Below are positions 48,357 to 56,992 of a stretch of DNA of 64,000 nt, in pieces. The stretch's first letter is position 1, and every line of letters starts with the position of its first letter. This stretch comes from Rhodococcus aetherivorans. GTDB lineage: Bacteria; Actinomycetota; Actinomycetes; Mycobacteriales; Mycobacteriaceae. The stretch covers positions 94,852 through 158,851 of the forward strand of contig NZ_JAALEG010000004.1 of the NCBI RefSeq assembly GCF_011058165.1, written 5' to 3'. The position numbers and the translations under genes were made by a program. Under the pieces are notes generated by a model that saw only the letters and a list, made by a program, of their open reading frames with translations, made no database searches and was not told the origin of the DNA.

Positions 48357-49163
48357 ATGGCGCGCGACACCGACCCCGGATCCCGCGACCGTGCGAGTGC
48401 CGATGTGGTGCACCGCGGTCCCGTCCAGTTGCGCCGGGACCGGGCGACCGAGACCACGACGATGGACCAGCGACTGCTGGACCGGAGGGGCCCCTCCGAC
48501 TGGGTGCACACCGATCCGTGGCGGGTGCTGCGCATCCAGAGCGAGTTCGTGGAGGGTTTCGGTGCGCTGGCGGAGGTGCCGCGCGCGGTGGCGGTCTTCG
48601 GCTCTGCCCGCACCCCCGTCGACCACCCCGAGTACGTCACCGGCCGTGCCCTCGGGGCCGCGTTGGCCGCGGCGGGCTATGCGGTTGTCACCGGCGGTGG
48701 GCCGGGGGCGATGGAGGCGGCCAACCGCGGCGCGAGCGAGTCGGGCGGGTTCTCCGTCGGACTGGGTATCGAGCTGCCGTTCGAGCAGGCGCTCAACGAA
48801 TGGGTCGACCTCGGACTGAACTTCCGCTACTTCTTCGCCCGCAAGACGATGTTCGTGAAGTACTCCCAGGCCTTCGTCTGCCTGCCCGGCGGTTTCGGCA
48901 CGCTCGACGAGCTGTTCGAGGCGCTCACGCTGGTCCAGACCCACAAGATCACCCGGTTCCCCATCGTGCTGCTGGGCACCCACTACTGGGCGGGGCTGCT
49001 CGAATGGATCCGGCACGCGATGGTCGGCGAGGGCCGGATCTCACCGAGCGACCTCGATCTGCTGTACCTGACCGACAGCGTGGAGGAGGCGGTGCAGATC
49101 GTCGTCGACGCCCATCGCGGGCAGGACGAGTCGGCGCTGTACGGAGGGGGCGGGGCGTGGTGA
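48357..49163 (+). CDS. LOG-family nucleotide-binding protein (first of two)
   Basis: A 268-residue Rossmann-fold protein of the lysine-decarboxylase-like/LOG family. VTGGGPGAMEAANRGA (about residues 102-117) and PGGFGTLDELFE (the PGGxGTxxE motif) form the AMP-ribotide site used by cytokinin-type phosphoribohydrolases. The N-terminal ~65 residues (including RRDRATETTTMDQRLL) are an extension absent from short LOGs. It overlaps the second LOG gene by 4 bp. Probably cytosolic; natural substrate unproven. Confidence 0.88.
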   Translation: MARDTDPGSRDRASADVVHRGPVQLRRDRATETTTMDQRLLDRRGPSDWVHTDPWRVLRIQSEFVEGFGALAEVPRAVAVFGSARTPVDHPEYVTGRALGAALAAAGYAVVTGGGPGAMEAANRGASESGGFSVGLGIELPFEQALNEWVDLGLNFRYFFARKTMFVKYSQAFVCLPGGFGTLDELFEALTLVQTHKITRFPIVLLGTHYWAGLLEWIRHAMVGEGRISPSDLDLLYLTDSVEEAVQIVVDAHRGQDESALYGGGGAW

Positions 49164-49744
49164 GCGGTTTCCATCCGTTCGAGGGCATCGGCGGCGAGCG
49201 CACCGTCGAGGCGCGGGCGGTGTGCGTGTACTGCGCCTCCGGGCCGGTCGACGAGTCCTACCTCGAGCTCGCGGCGGCGGTGGGGACCGCCATCGGACGG
49301 CGCGGCTGGCAGCTCGTCTCCGGAGGCGGCAACGTGTCGATGATGGGTGCGCTCGCCCAGGCGACGCGCGCCGCCGGCGGGCACACCGTCGGTGTGATCC
49401 CCAAGGCGCTGGTGCACCGCGAGGTCGCCGACGTCGACGCCGACGAGCTGATCGTCACGGACACGATGCGCCAGCGGAAGCAGGCGATGGAGGAGCGCGC
49501 CGACGCGTTCGTCACGCTGCCCGGCGGGATCGGCACCCTCGAGGAATTGTTCGAGACGTGGACGGCCGGCTATTTGGGCATGCACGCCAAGCCGGTGGTG
49601 CTGCTCGACCCGGTGGGGCACTACCGGGGGCTGCTCGACTGGCTCGAGGCGATGGTGCCGGCCGGCTTCGTCAACCGCCACGCGCTCGACGGCCTGCAGG
49701 TCACCGGCGACATCGACGACGCCCTCGACCGCTGCGCCGGGTGA
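49160..49744 (+). CDS. LOG-family phosphoribohydrolase (second of two, Rv1205-like)
   Basis: A 194-residue protein with the compact LOG fold: VCVYCASGPVDESYLELA, VSGGGNVSMMGALA, GVIPKAL and PGGIGTLEELFETWT. It is the size of Rv1205, which is known to release cytokinin-type bases from nucleotides. GTG 49160 lies in a GTGA overlap with the first LOG gene. The two copies are clearly paralogous and likely act together. Confidence 0.9.
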   Translation: MSGFHPFEGIGGERTVEARAVCVYCASGPVDESYLELAAAVGTAIGRRGWQLVSGGGNVSMMGALAQATRAAGGHTVGVIPKALVHREVADVDADELIVTDTMRQRKQAMEERADAFVTLPGGIGTLEELFETWTAGYLGMHAKPVVLLDPVGHYRGLLDWLEAMVPAGFVNRHALDGLQVTGDIDDALDRCAG

Positions 49745-49770
49745 GGGGCTTCCGCTTCGCGCCGAGGTTG

Positions 49771-49786
49771 CTTACTCTGCAGTAAG
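49771..49786. promoter_or_regulatory. Candidate operator CTTACT-N4-AGTAAG upstream of fadD6
   Basis: Perfect 6-bp arms with a 4-bp spacer, 28 bp upstream of the fadD6 ATG. TTAC...GTAA dyads are common operators of TetR-type lipid regulators. AGTAAGTTC from the right arm also occurs at 41742-41750, upstream of the PucR-type gene. Confidence 0.45.
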
Positions 49787-49814
49787 TTCCTGTCCGCAAG
49801 TAACCGAGGATGCC

Positions 49815-51587
49815 ATGACCGAGTCCGGCTCGACGATCTCCCTGGTGGGTCTCGCCACCCAGCTTCCGCGAATGCTGCCCGACGCACCGAGCCTGCTACG
49901 CGGCGCGCGGGGTCTCATCCGGCGGCCGGACGCGCGCGAGACGATCGGGTCGGTGTTCCAGCGCCTCGCGGAGCGGAACCCGGACCGGCCGTTCCTGCGA
50001 TTCGAGGGCGACGCCCTCAGCTACGGCGACGCCAACGCCCAGGTCAACCGCTACGCCGCCGTGCTCACCGCGCAGGGTGTGCGCACCGGCGACGTCGTCG
50101 GCGTGTTGATGAAGAACCGTCCGGAGGCGTTGCTCGTCGCGCTCGCCACGGTCAAGCTCGGTGCCGCGGCCGGCATGCTCAATCACCATCAGCGCGGCGA
50201 GGTGCTCGCGCACAGCCTCGGCCTGCTCGACAGCCGGGTGCTCGTGGTCGGGGAGGAATGCGAGGAGGCCCTGGAGTCCCTCGACGGGGCGCCGCCGGCC
50301 GGAAAGGTGCTGCGCGTCGGCGAACTCGACGACCTCGCCGTCGCCGCCGACTCCGCGAACCCCGCCGTCACCGACCGCCTGCAGGCGAAGGAGACCGCCT
50401 TCTTCATCTTCACCTCGGGCACCACCGGCATGCCCAAGGCCAGCCGGATGACCCATTTCCGGTGGCTGAAGTCCATGTCGGGCCTGGGCAGCCTGGGCGT
50501 CCGGCTGCGCCGCGACGACACTCTGTACTGCTGCCTGCCGCTGTATCACAACAACGCCCTCACCGTGTCGCTGTCGTCGGTGCTCGCCGCCGGCGCCACC
50601 TTCGCGCTCGGCCGCAAGTTCTCCGCCACCGGATTCTGGGCCGACGCGAAGCGCAACGGCGCGACGGCGTTCGTCTACATCGGGGAGATCTGCCGCTACC
50701 TGCTCAACCAGCCACCGTCGCCGGACGACCGCGACAACGGCATCCGGTTGATGGTGGGCAACGGACTGCGGTCCGAGATCTGGACCGAGTTCACCCAGCG
50801 GTTCGGCATCGCCCGCGTCGCCGAGTTCTACGGCGCCAGCGAGTGCAACATCGCGTTCGTCAACGCGCTCAACCAGCCGCGCACCGCGGGTGTCTGCCCG
50901 CTTCCGTACGCAGTGGTCGACTACGACCACGAGACCGGCAAGGCGCTCCGCGGACCGGACGGCCGGCTGCGCCGGGTCGGCCGCGGCGAGGTGGGCCTGC
51001 TGCTGGCGAAGGTCACCGACCGTGCCCCGTTCGACGGCTACACCGATCCCGAGGCGAGCGAGTCCAAACTCGTGCGCGACGGCTTCGAGGACGGCGACAC
51101 CTGGTTCGACACCGGCGACCTCGTCCGCAGCCAGGGCTTCATGCACGTCGCGTTCGTCGACCGCCTCGGCGACACCTTCCGGTGGAAGGGCGAGAACGTC
51201 GCCACCACCGAGGTCGAGGCGGCCGTGTCGGCGAACGAGTCGATCTCGCAGGCAGTGGTCTACGGGGTCGAGATCCCCGGCACCGACGGCCGGGCCGGTA
51301 TGGCCGCGATCACGCTCCACGACGGGGCCGAGTTCGACGGCACCGCGCTCGCGGCGCAGCTGTACCGGGCGCTGCCGTCGTACGCGGTGCCGCTCTTCGT
51401 CCGTGTCGTCGGCGAACTCGAGCACACCTCGACGTTCAAGAGCCGCAAGGTGGACCTGCGCAAGCAGGGCTACGCCGACACCGGCGACGACCCCGTCTAC
51501 GTGCTCACCGGGCCGGAGGAGGGCTACCGGCCCGCGTACGACGGCTACGTCGAGGCCGTCGCCGGGGGCGAGCTGCCGGCGGGCTGA
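49815..51587 (+). CDS. fadD6: Long-chain/very-long-chain acyl-CoA synthetase FadD6
   Basis: A 590-residue FATP-type ligase. The AMP motif FTSGTTGMPKASRMTH is at about residues 198-213, EFYGASECNIAFVN is the A5 motif and GDTFRWKGENVATTEVEA the FATP-type signature. FadD6/Rv1206 activates long fatty acids and is linked to uptake. A palindrome stands just upstream. It is the first of a co-directional block ending in gpgS. Confidence 0.92.
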   Translation: MTESGSTISLVGLATQLPRMLPDAPSLLRGARGLIRRPDARETIGSVFQRLAERNPDRPFLRFEGDALSYGDANAQVNRYAAVLTAQGVRTGDVVGVLMKNRPEALLVALATVKLGAAAGMLNHHQRGEVLAHSLGLLDSRVLVVGEECEEALESLDGAPPAGKVLRVGELDDLAVAADSANPAVTDRLQAKETAFFIFTSGTTGMPKASRMTHFRWLKSMSGLGSLGVRLRRDDTLYCCLPLYHNNALTVSLSSVLAAGATFALGRKFSATGFWADAKRNGATAFVYIGEICRYLLNQPPSPDDRDNGIRLMVGNGLRSEIWTEFTQRFGIARVAEFYGASECNIAFVNALNQPRTAGVCPLPYAVVDYDHETGKALRGPDGRLRRVGRGEVGLLLAKVTDRAPFDGYTDPEASESKLVRDGFEDGDTWFDTGDLVRSQGFMHVAFVDRLGDTFRWKGENVATTEVEAAVSANESISQAVVYGVEIPGTDGRAGMAAITLHDGAEFDGTALAAQLYRALPSYAVPLFVRVVGELEHTSTFKSRKVDLRKQGYADTGDDPVYVLTGPEEGYRPAYDGYVEAVAGGELPAG

Positions 51588-51646
51588 CTCCCGCTGGGCC
51601 GGTTCCTGCCCGGGCCCGCCCGCGGGTGCGTGCCAGGATGGAAATC

Positions 51647-52528
51647 ATGACCGCCTCCGTCACCGTCTCGCCGACCCTCTGCGGCCGCCCGGTCGCCACC
51701 GACCGGGCCCTGGTGATGGCGATCGTCAATCGCACTCCGGACTCGTTCTACGACCGGGGCGCGACCTTCACCGACGACGCTGCGATGGCGGCCGTGGATC
51801 GGGCCGTGGCCGAGGGCGCGGACCTCGTCGACATCGGCGGCGTGAAGGCCGGCCCCGGCGAGGTGGTCGACGCGGCGGAGGAGACCCGGCGGGTGGTGCC
51901 GTTCGTCGCGGCGATCCGGGCCCGCCACCCCGGGCTGCTCATCAGCGTCGACACCTGGCGCAGCGACGTCGCGCGGCGCGCGGTGGCGGAGGGGGCGGAT
52001 CTGATCAACGACACGTGGGCGGGTGCCGATCCGGAACTGGTGACCGTCGCGGCCGAACTCGGCGCGGGCATCGTCTGCTCGCACACCGGAGGTGCGGTCC
52101 CGCGCACCCGGCCGCACCGCGTGCGCTACACCGACGTCGTCGCCGAGGTGACGCGCGAGATCGTCGCCGCGGCCGAGCGGGCCGCGAAGGCCGGGGTGCC
52201 CGGCGACGCCATCCTCATCGATCCGACCCACGATTTCGGCAAGAACACCTTCCACGGCCTCGAGTTGTTGCGGCACGTGGACGTTCTCGTAAATACCGGG
52301 TGGCCCGTGCTCATGGCGCTGAGCAACAAGGACTTCATCGGGGAGACTCTGGGGGTGGAACTCGCCGACCGGTTGGAGGGCACATTGGCAGCGACAGCAC
52401 TTGCGGCCGCGGCAGGCGCGCGGATGTTTCGGGTGCACGAGGTGGCGGCGACCCGTCGCGTGGTCGACATGGTGGCGGCCGTCGCCGGCACGCGCCCCCC
52501 GGCGCGCACCGTCAGGGGGCTGGCATGA
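51647..52528 (+). CDS. folP2: Dihydropteroate synthase-like protein FolP2
   Basis: A 293-residue TIM-barrel of the pterin-binding family. MAIVNRTPDSFYDRGATF, VDIGGVKAGPGE and SVDTWRSDVARRAV align with DHPS, and DPTHDFGKNTFHGLELLRH near residue 203 is intact. Mycobacterial FolP2 is not a true sulfonamide target and its role is unclear. The gene overlaps gpgS by an ATGA. ATG 51647 has AGGATGGA upstream; ATG 51638 is an alternative. Confidence 0.9.
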   Translation: MTASVTVSPTLCGRPVATDRALVMAIVNRTPDSFYDRGATFTDDAAMAAVDRAVAEGADLVDIGGVKAGPGEVVDAAEETRRVVPFVAAIRARHPGLLISVDTWRSDVARRAVAEGADLINDTWAGADPELVTVAAELGAGIVCSHTGGAVPRTRPHRVRYTDVVAEVTREIVAAAERAAKAGVPGDAILIDPTHDFGKNTFHGLELLRHVDVLVNTGWPVLMALSNKDFIGETLGVELADRLEGTLAATALAAAAGARMFRVHEVAATRRVVDMVAAVAGTRPPARTVRGLA

Positions 52529-53442
52529 GTACCGCGATGACCCGGCCGTGGGCCGAGGCGAACAGCTGGGACGAGCCCGGATGGAGCATCGCCGAACTCG
52601 AACGCGCGAAGCGGGGCCGAACCGTGTCGGTGGTGCTGCCCGCGCTCAACGAGGAGACGACCGTCGCGGGGGTGGTGGACACCATCCATCCGCTGCTCGG
52701 CGGGCTGGTCGACGAGCTGATCGTGCTGGACTCGGGGTCCACCGACCGCACGGCGGAGCGGGCCCGCAGCGCCGGCGCCCGCGTCCTCTCCCGGGAAGAG
52801 GCGGTGCCGGGCCTCGCCCCGGTGCCCGGCAAGGGGGAGGTGCTGTGGCGCTCCGTCGCGGCCACCACGGGTGATCTCATCGCGTTCGTGGATTCGGACC
52901 TGCTCGACCCCGATCCGGCGTTCGTCCCCAAGCTGCTCGGACCGCTGCTCACCGGCGACGGAATCCACCTGGTCAAGGGCTATTACCGCCGCCCGCTCCG
53001 GGTCAGCGGCGCCGAGGAGGCCAACGGCGGGGGGCGGGTCACGGAACTGGTGGCGCGGCCGCTGCTCGCGGCGCTGCGGCCGGAGCTGACGTGCGTGCTG
53101 CAGCCGCTGGGCGGCGAGTACGCCGGTACTCGGGAACTGCTGTCGGCGGTGCCGTTCGCGCCCGGCTACGGCGTCGAGATCGGGCTGCTGCTCGACACCT
53201 ACGACCGGCTCGGGATCGGCGCGATCGCCCAGGTCAACCTCGGCGTACGCAAGCACCGGAACCGGCCGCTCGGGGAGCTGGGGGTGATGAGCCGGCAGAT
53301 CGTCGGCACCATGCTCGCCCGCTGTGGGATCCCCGACTCGGGGGCGGGCCTGACCCAGTTCCTGGTGGACGGCGACGCGTTCGTCCCCGTCACCACGGAG
53401 GTCAGCCTCGCGGACCGGCCCCCGGCCGCCACCGTGGCCTGA
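52525..53442 (+). CDS. gpgS: Glucosyl-3-phosphoglycerate synthase GpgS
   Basis: A 305-residue GT-A (GT81) enzyme that joins glucose from NDP-glucose to 3-phosphoglycerate, the first step of methylglucose lipopolysaccharide synthesis. VVLPALNEETTVAGVVDTI starts the fold, FVDSDLLDPDP (about residue 122) is the DxD metal motif and YGVEIGLLLDTYDRLG the acceptor site. It matches Rv1208. Overlap with folP2 indicates co-translation. Confidence 0.95.
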   Translation: MSTAMTRPWAEANSWDEPGWSIAELERAKRGRTVSVVLPALNEETTVAGVVDTIHPLLGGLVDELIVLDSGSTDRTAERARSAGARVLSREEAVPGLAPVPGKGEVLWRSVAATTGDLIAFVDSDLLDPDPAFVPKLLGPLLTGDGIHLVKGYYRRPLRVSGAEEANGGGRVTELVARPLLAALRPELTCVLQPLGGEYAGTRELLSAVPFAPGYGVEIGLLLDTYDRLGIGAIAQVNLGVRKHRNRPLGELGVMSRQIVGTMLARCGIPDSGAGLTQFLVDGDAFVPVTTEVSLADRPPAATVA

Positions 53443-53484
53443 CGCCCCGGGCGCCCTGTCGGTGGCCCGTGCCAAGATCGGTAC

Positions 53485-53865
53485 ATGCTGACGGTTCTGC
53501 TCTACCTGCTCGTCATGGTGGTCGTCGGCGCGGTGCTGTTCCTCGTGGCGAGCGCGGTGTTCGGCCGCGGGGAGACCCTGGCGCCGATCCCGCCGGGCAC
53601 CACCGCCACGGCCCTGCCGGTCACCGACGTGACCGGCGCGGACGTCCGGGATCTGCGTTTCCAGCAGGTGCTGCGGGGCTACAAGACCGCCGAGGTGGAC
53701 TGGGCGCTCGACCGGCTCTCGCACGAGATCGACGACCTGCGGGCCAGGCTCGCCGCGTACGAGGACGCCGAGCGGGGCACGCCCGGTGGCGACGCCGCGG
53801 TGGGGCAGGCCGACGCATCCGTTGCGGTAGAGGCCGCAGGGGACCGCTCGGACAGGGGGGAGTAG
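53485..53865 (+). CDS. DivIVA-domain membrane protein, Rv1209-like
   Basis: A 126-residue protein: one N-terminal helix (about residues 3-24), then VRDLRFQQVLRGYKTAEVDWALDRLSHEIDDLRARL, a DivIVA-domain motif. This region probably binds curved membrane or a coiled-coil partner at the pole/septum. The tail is disordered and acidic. Same position as Rv1209 between gpgS and tagA. It lies 2 bp before the tagA start. Confidence 0.88.
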   Translation: MLTVLLYLLVMVVVGAVLFLVASAVFGRGETLAPIPPGTTATALPVTDVTGADVRDLRFQQVLRGYKTAEVDWALDRLSHEIDDLRARLAAYEDAERGTPGGDAAVGQADASVAVEAAGDRSDRGE

Positions 53866-53867
53866 CG

Positions 53868-54464
53868 ATGGACGAGGACCGGGTGCGCTGTCCGTGGGCG
53901 GTGGATCCGCCGGGGTCCACGCTGTACCGGGACTACCACGACGAGGAGTGGGGCCGCGAGCTGCACGGGCGCGACGAGCTGTTCGAGCGCCTTGCCCTCG
54001 AGGCGTTCCAGTCGGGGCTGTCGTGGCTGACGATCCTGCGCAAGCGGGAGGCGTTCCGGTCGGCGTTCGCGGGGTTCGACGTCGAGGTGGTCGCCCGCTA
54101 CACGGACGACGACGTCGCTCGCCTGCTCGGCGACGCCGGCATCGTCCGGAACCGGCGCAAGGTCGAGGCGGTGGTCGCCAACGCCCGGGCGGTGCTCGAC
54201 CTGGAGGGCACGGACCTCGACGCGCTGCTGTGGTCGTTCGCGCCGGCGCGGCGCGCCCGGCGGTTCCGCTCCGTGGCGGAGGTGCCGGCGGTGACACCGG
54301 AGTCGACGGCAATGGCCCGCGAACTGAAGCGGCGCGGCTTCGCGTTCGTCGGTCCTACCACGGCGTATGCGCTCATGCAGGCCACCGGCATGGTCGACGA
54401 TCACCTCGCCGACTGCTGGGTCGAGACGGACGTTCGACCAGTTTCCGGCCACATTAGGGCATAG
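53868..54464 (+). CDS. tagA: 3-methyladenine DNA glycosylase I
   Basis: A 198-residue Tag-family glycosylase (HhH-like fold with a zinc site). CPWAVDPPGSTLYRDYHDEEWGRELHGRDELFERLALEAFQSG covers the conserved N-terminal region, and the C-terminal FVGPTTAYALMQATGMVDDHLADCW contains the second zinc ligands. It removes 3-methyladenine and related alkyl lesions. Starts 2 bp after the DivIVA gene, so the two are coupled. Confidence 0.96.
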   Translation: MDEDRVRCPWAVDPPGSTLYRDYHDEEWGRELHGRDELFERLALEAFQSGLSWLTILRKREAFRSAFAGFDVEVVARYTDDDVARLLGDAGIVRNRRKVEAVVANARAVLDLEGTDLDALLWSFAPARRARRFRSVAEVPAVTPESTAMARELKRRGFAFVGPTTAYALMQATGMVDDHLADCWVETDVRPVSGHIRA

Positions 54465-54509
54465 TCAGCTACCCGGCGGTCGGCCGGATAGGGAAGAATG
54501 ATGTGGCGA

Positions 54510-54532
54510 GCCTCGTCGAATTCCGACGAGGC
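54510..54532 (+). other. 9-bp hairpin in the leader of the DUF3117 gene
   Basis: GCCTCGTCG (54510-54518) and its complement (54524-54532) with a 5-nt loop, 46 bp past the tagA stop and 55 bp before the DUF3117 ATG. No U-tract follows. It could be a terminator for tagA or a leader hairpin. Confidence 0.5.
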
Positions 54533-54587
54533 CCCCACGGTAACCCACGCGCGCAAGAGTCGAGCGCAGATTTGGAGGGAGCAGAGG

Positions 54588-54755
54588 ATGGCGGCCATGA
54601 AGCCCCGGACCGGGGACGGTCCCCTCGAAGCAACCAAAGAGGGACGAGGAATCGTCATGAGGGTTCCACTCGAGGGTGGCGGACGTCTGGTCGTCGAACT
54701 CACGCCGGAGGAAGCTGCAGCGCTCGGCGAAGAGCTCAAGGGCGTCACCAGCTAG
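54588..54755 (+). CDS. DUF3117 small protein, Rv1211-like
   Basis: A 55-residue protein of unknown function, conserved across actinobacteria. MAAMKPRTGDGPLEATKEGR and the C-terminal VELTPEEAAALGEELKG are family landmarks. GGAGGGAGCAGAGG precedes ATG 54588. It stands between two hairpins (54510 and 54791) and is likely transcribed alone. Confidence 0.9.
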   Translation: MAAMKPRTGDGPLEATKEGRGIVMRVPLEGGGRLVVELTPEEAAALGEELKGVTS

Positions 54756-54790
54756 GTGTCGGCACCCGGCGGCGATTCGCCGGGTTCTCC

Positions 54791-54820
54791 GGGCCCCGCG
54801 CTCCACGGTGCGCGGGGCCC
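54791..54820 (+). terminator. Rho-independent-type terminator after the DUF3117 gene
   Basis: A perfect 11-bp GC stem (GGGCCCCGCGC, 54791-54801, with 54810-54820), 8-nt loop, followed by GTTGCTGTTCG, a weak U-rich tract. Confidence 0.75.
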
Positions 54821-54867
54821 GTTGCTGTTCGTACTCCGGTGCTCTTCGTTTCTCGGAAGGACTGCCC

Positions 54868-55719
54868 GTGCTCGACGCGGTGACCGATCTGCTCGCCTGC
54901 CCGCAGTGCGAGCGCGGACTCGATCTCGACGACGGCGTGCTGCTGTGCGAGGCCGGGCACAGCTTCGATGTCGCCCGCCAGGGGTATGTCAGCCTCCTCA
55001 CCGGGGCCGCGACGCGGTTCACCGGCGACACCGCGGAGATGATCGCCGCGCGGGCGGACTTCCTCGAGGCGGGACACTACGATCCGCTGCGCGACGCCGT
55101 CGCCCGCGCCTGTGCCGAGCGTCCCGGCGGCGACGGCACCGCCCGCGTCCTCGAGGTGGGCGCCGGCACCGGGCGGTATCTCGCGGCGGTGCTCGACGCG
55201 CTGCCGGGCAGCCGCGGCGTCGGGCTCGACGTGTCCAAGCCCGCGGTCCGGCGCATCGCCCGCAGCCATCCCCGCGTCGGGGCCGTGCTCGCCGACGTGT
55301 GGCGGCAGTGGCCGATCCGCAGCGGCGTCCTCAGCCACGTGCTGTCCGTCTTTGCGCCGCGCAACGCCGCCGAGACGCACCGGGTCCTCGCGCCGGGCGG
55401 CGTGCTCGTCGTCGCGGCCCCCACCCCGTCGCACCTGCGCGAGCTGGTGGCCCTGCCCGGCATGGTCCAGGTGGACGAGCGCAAGACCGAGCGGCTCGGG
55501 GCGGCCCTGTCCGGCGCGTTCGAGCGGGTCGACCGCGCCGACGTGCAGTACACCCTGGAACTCGACCGTCCGGCACTCGGACAGCTGGCCGGCATGGGGC
55601 CCTCGGGGCACCACCTGACCGCCGAGCGGCTGGCGGAGCTGGTCTCGGGGCTGCCGGAGCCGTTCCCGGTGACCGCCTCGGTGACCGTCACCGTGTGGGA
55701 ACGGCGCGCGACGCACTGA
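54868..55719 (+). CDS. 23S rRNA guanine-N1 methyltransferase-like (RlmA/TlrB family)
   Basis: A 283-residue SAM methyltransferase. The N-terminal zinc finger C-x2-C...C-x3-H (LACPQCERGLDL, CEAGHSFD) and the GYVSLLTG segment are specific to the RlmA(I)/RlmA(II) rRNA family. The SAM motif LEVGAGTGRYL is at about residues 94-104. Such enzymes methylate 23S rRNA helix 35; G745/G748 choice is not readable. The GTG start is poorly supported by its upstream bases. The stop shares a hairpin with glgM. Confidence 0.9.
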   Translation: MLDAVTDLLACPQCERGLDLDDGVLLCEAGHSFDVARQGYVSLLTGAATRFTGDTAEMIAARADFLEAGHYDPLRDAVARACAERPGGDGTARVLEVGAGTGRYLAAVLDALPGSRGVGLDVSKPAVRRIARSHPRVGAVLADVWRQWPIRSGVLSHVLSVFAPRNAAETHRVLAPGGVLVVAAPTPSHLRELVALPGMVQVDERKTERLGAALSGAFERVDRADVQYTLELDRPALGQLAGMGPSGHHLTAERLAELVSGLPEPFPVTASVTVTVWERRATH

Positions 55720-55736
55720 GCCGGGACGCTCAGTGC
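55713..55736. terminator. Hairpin spanning the stop codons of two convergent genes
   Basis: GCACTGAGC (55713-55721) and GCTCAGTGC (55728-55736) with a 6-nt loop. The left arm contains the RlmA-type TGA (55717-55719), the right arm the glgM TGA (55730-55732 on the other strand). Both genes thus end inside one terminator. Confidence 0.75.
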
Positions 55737-56905
55737 CGCGCGGCGGCGACCTCCTGGTACACCGCGAGGGTCTGCCGCGCGATCTGCGCCCAGGAGAACT
55801 CCGCGATGGCCCGCACCCGTCCGGCCCGGCCCATCTCCGCAGCCAGGGCGGCGTCGCCGGCGACCTCGTTGATCGCCGCGGCCAGCGCCTGCTCGTACGC
55901 CCGCGGCTCGTAGGAGTTGTAGTGCACGAGCCGGCCGGTGACCCCGTCCTCGACGACCTCGGGGATGCCACCGACGTCCGACGCGACGACAGCGGTCTCG
56001 CAGGCCATCGCCTCGAGGTTCACGATACCCAGTGGCTCGTACACCGATGGGCACACGAAAACTGATGCCGCGGAAAGGATCTCACGGACCGAGTCGGTGG
56101 GGAGCATTTCGCGGACCCAGAAGACGTTGCCGCGCCGGCGCTCGAGTTCGGCCACCGCCTGCTCGGTCTCGGCGGCGATCTCCGGGGTGTCCGGCGCGCC
56201 GGCGCACAGCACCAGCTGAATTCCGGGGTCCACGTCGTGGGCGGCGGCGATGAGGTGCCCGACGCCCTTCTGGCGCGTGATGCGCCCGACGAACGCGACG
56301 ATCGGCCGATCGGGGTCCACCCCGATCTTCTCCAGGGCGGACGGCTCGCCCGGCTCGGCCGGCCCCGGGTGCCACACCCCGGTGTCGATGCCGTTGCGCA
56401 CCACGTGCACACGGGCCGGGTCGACGAACGGATATGCGTCCAGCACGTCGAGGCGCATCCCAGCGCTGACCGCGATGACCGCGTCCGCGTGCTCGACCGC
56501 GTTGCGTTCGGACCACGAGGAGACGCGGTAGCCGCCGCCCAGCTGCTCGGCCTTCCACGGCCGGCGCGGTTCGAGCGAATGTGCCGTCAGCACGTGCGGC
56601 ACGTCGTACAGCTCGGCGGCGAGATGCCCCGCGAGGCCGGTGTACCAGGTGTGGGAGTGGACGACGCCGGCACCGCTCGCGGCGTGCGCCATCCGCAGCT
56701 CGGCGGACAGCGTCGTCAGCGCCGGGTTGGCGCCCGCCAGTTCGGGGTCGGGTCCGTGGACGAAGGCGCCCTCGCGGGGCGCCCCCATGCAGTGCACGTC
56801 GACTTCGCACAGCCGGCGCAACTGCGCAACCAATTCGGTGACGTGCACGCCGGCACCACCGTAGACCTCCGGCGGGTACTCCCGCGTCATCATTGCCACC
56901 CGCAC
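55730..56905 (-). CDS. glgM: Alpha-glucan glycosyltransferase GlgM/GlgA (GT4)
   Basis: A 391-residue GT4 enzyme. In mycobacteria GlgM makes maltose-1-phosphate from ADP-glucose and glucose-1-phosphate for the GlgE pathway. VYGGAGVHVTELVAQLRR (N-terminal donor loop), VHSHTWYTGLAGHLAAELY and VYEPLGIVNLEAMACETAVVAS (EX7E motif) are present. Divergent from glgC, which supplies ADP-glucose. GTG 56905 lies 6 bases after a TAGTTT box, so it is probably leaderless. Confidence 0.93.
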   Translation of the reverse strand: MRVAMMTREYPPEVYGGAGVHVTELVAQLRRLCEVDVHCMGAPREGAFVHGPDPELAGANPALTTLSAELRMAHAASGAGVVHSHTWYTGLAGHLAAELYDVPHVLTAHSLEPRRPWKAEQLGGGYRVSSWSERNAVEHADAVIAVSAGMRLDVLDAYPFVDPARVHVVRNGIDTGVWHPGPAEPGEPSALEKIGVDPDRPIVAFVGRITRQKGVGHLIAAAHDVDPGIQLVLCAGAPDTPEIAAETEQAVAELERRRGNVFWVREMLPTDSVREILSAASVFVCPSVYEPLGIVNLEAMACETAVVASDVGGIPEVVEDGVTGRLVHYNSYEPRAYEQALAAAINEVAGDAALAAEMGRAGRVRAIAEFSWAQIARQTLAVYQEVAAARH

Positions 56906-56911
56906 CGGATC

Positions 56912-56917
56912 AAACTA
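56912..56917 (-). promoter_or_regulatory. -10 box of a probable leaderless transcript (glgM)
   Basis: On the minus strand TAGTTT precedes GTG 56905 by 6 bases. Confidence 0.5.
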
Positions 56918-56980
56918 TCCGGCGCGTGACGTTCCGGCCACCGATGGGCCTCTTCGCTGGCGGCGGAGGGGGGTGGCGGA

Positions 56981-56986
56981 TAGGTT
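56981..56986 (+). promoter_or_regulatory. -10 box of a probable leaderless transcript (glgC)
   Basis: TAGGTT, 6 bases, then GTG 56993, with no ribosome-binding site. It faces the glgM box, only 63 bp away, so the two promoters share upstream DNA. Confidence 0.55.
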
Positions 56987-56992
56987 GACTGT

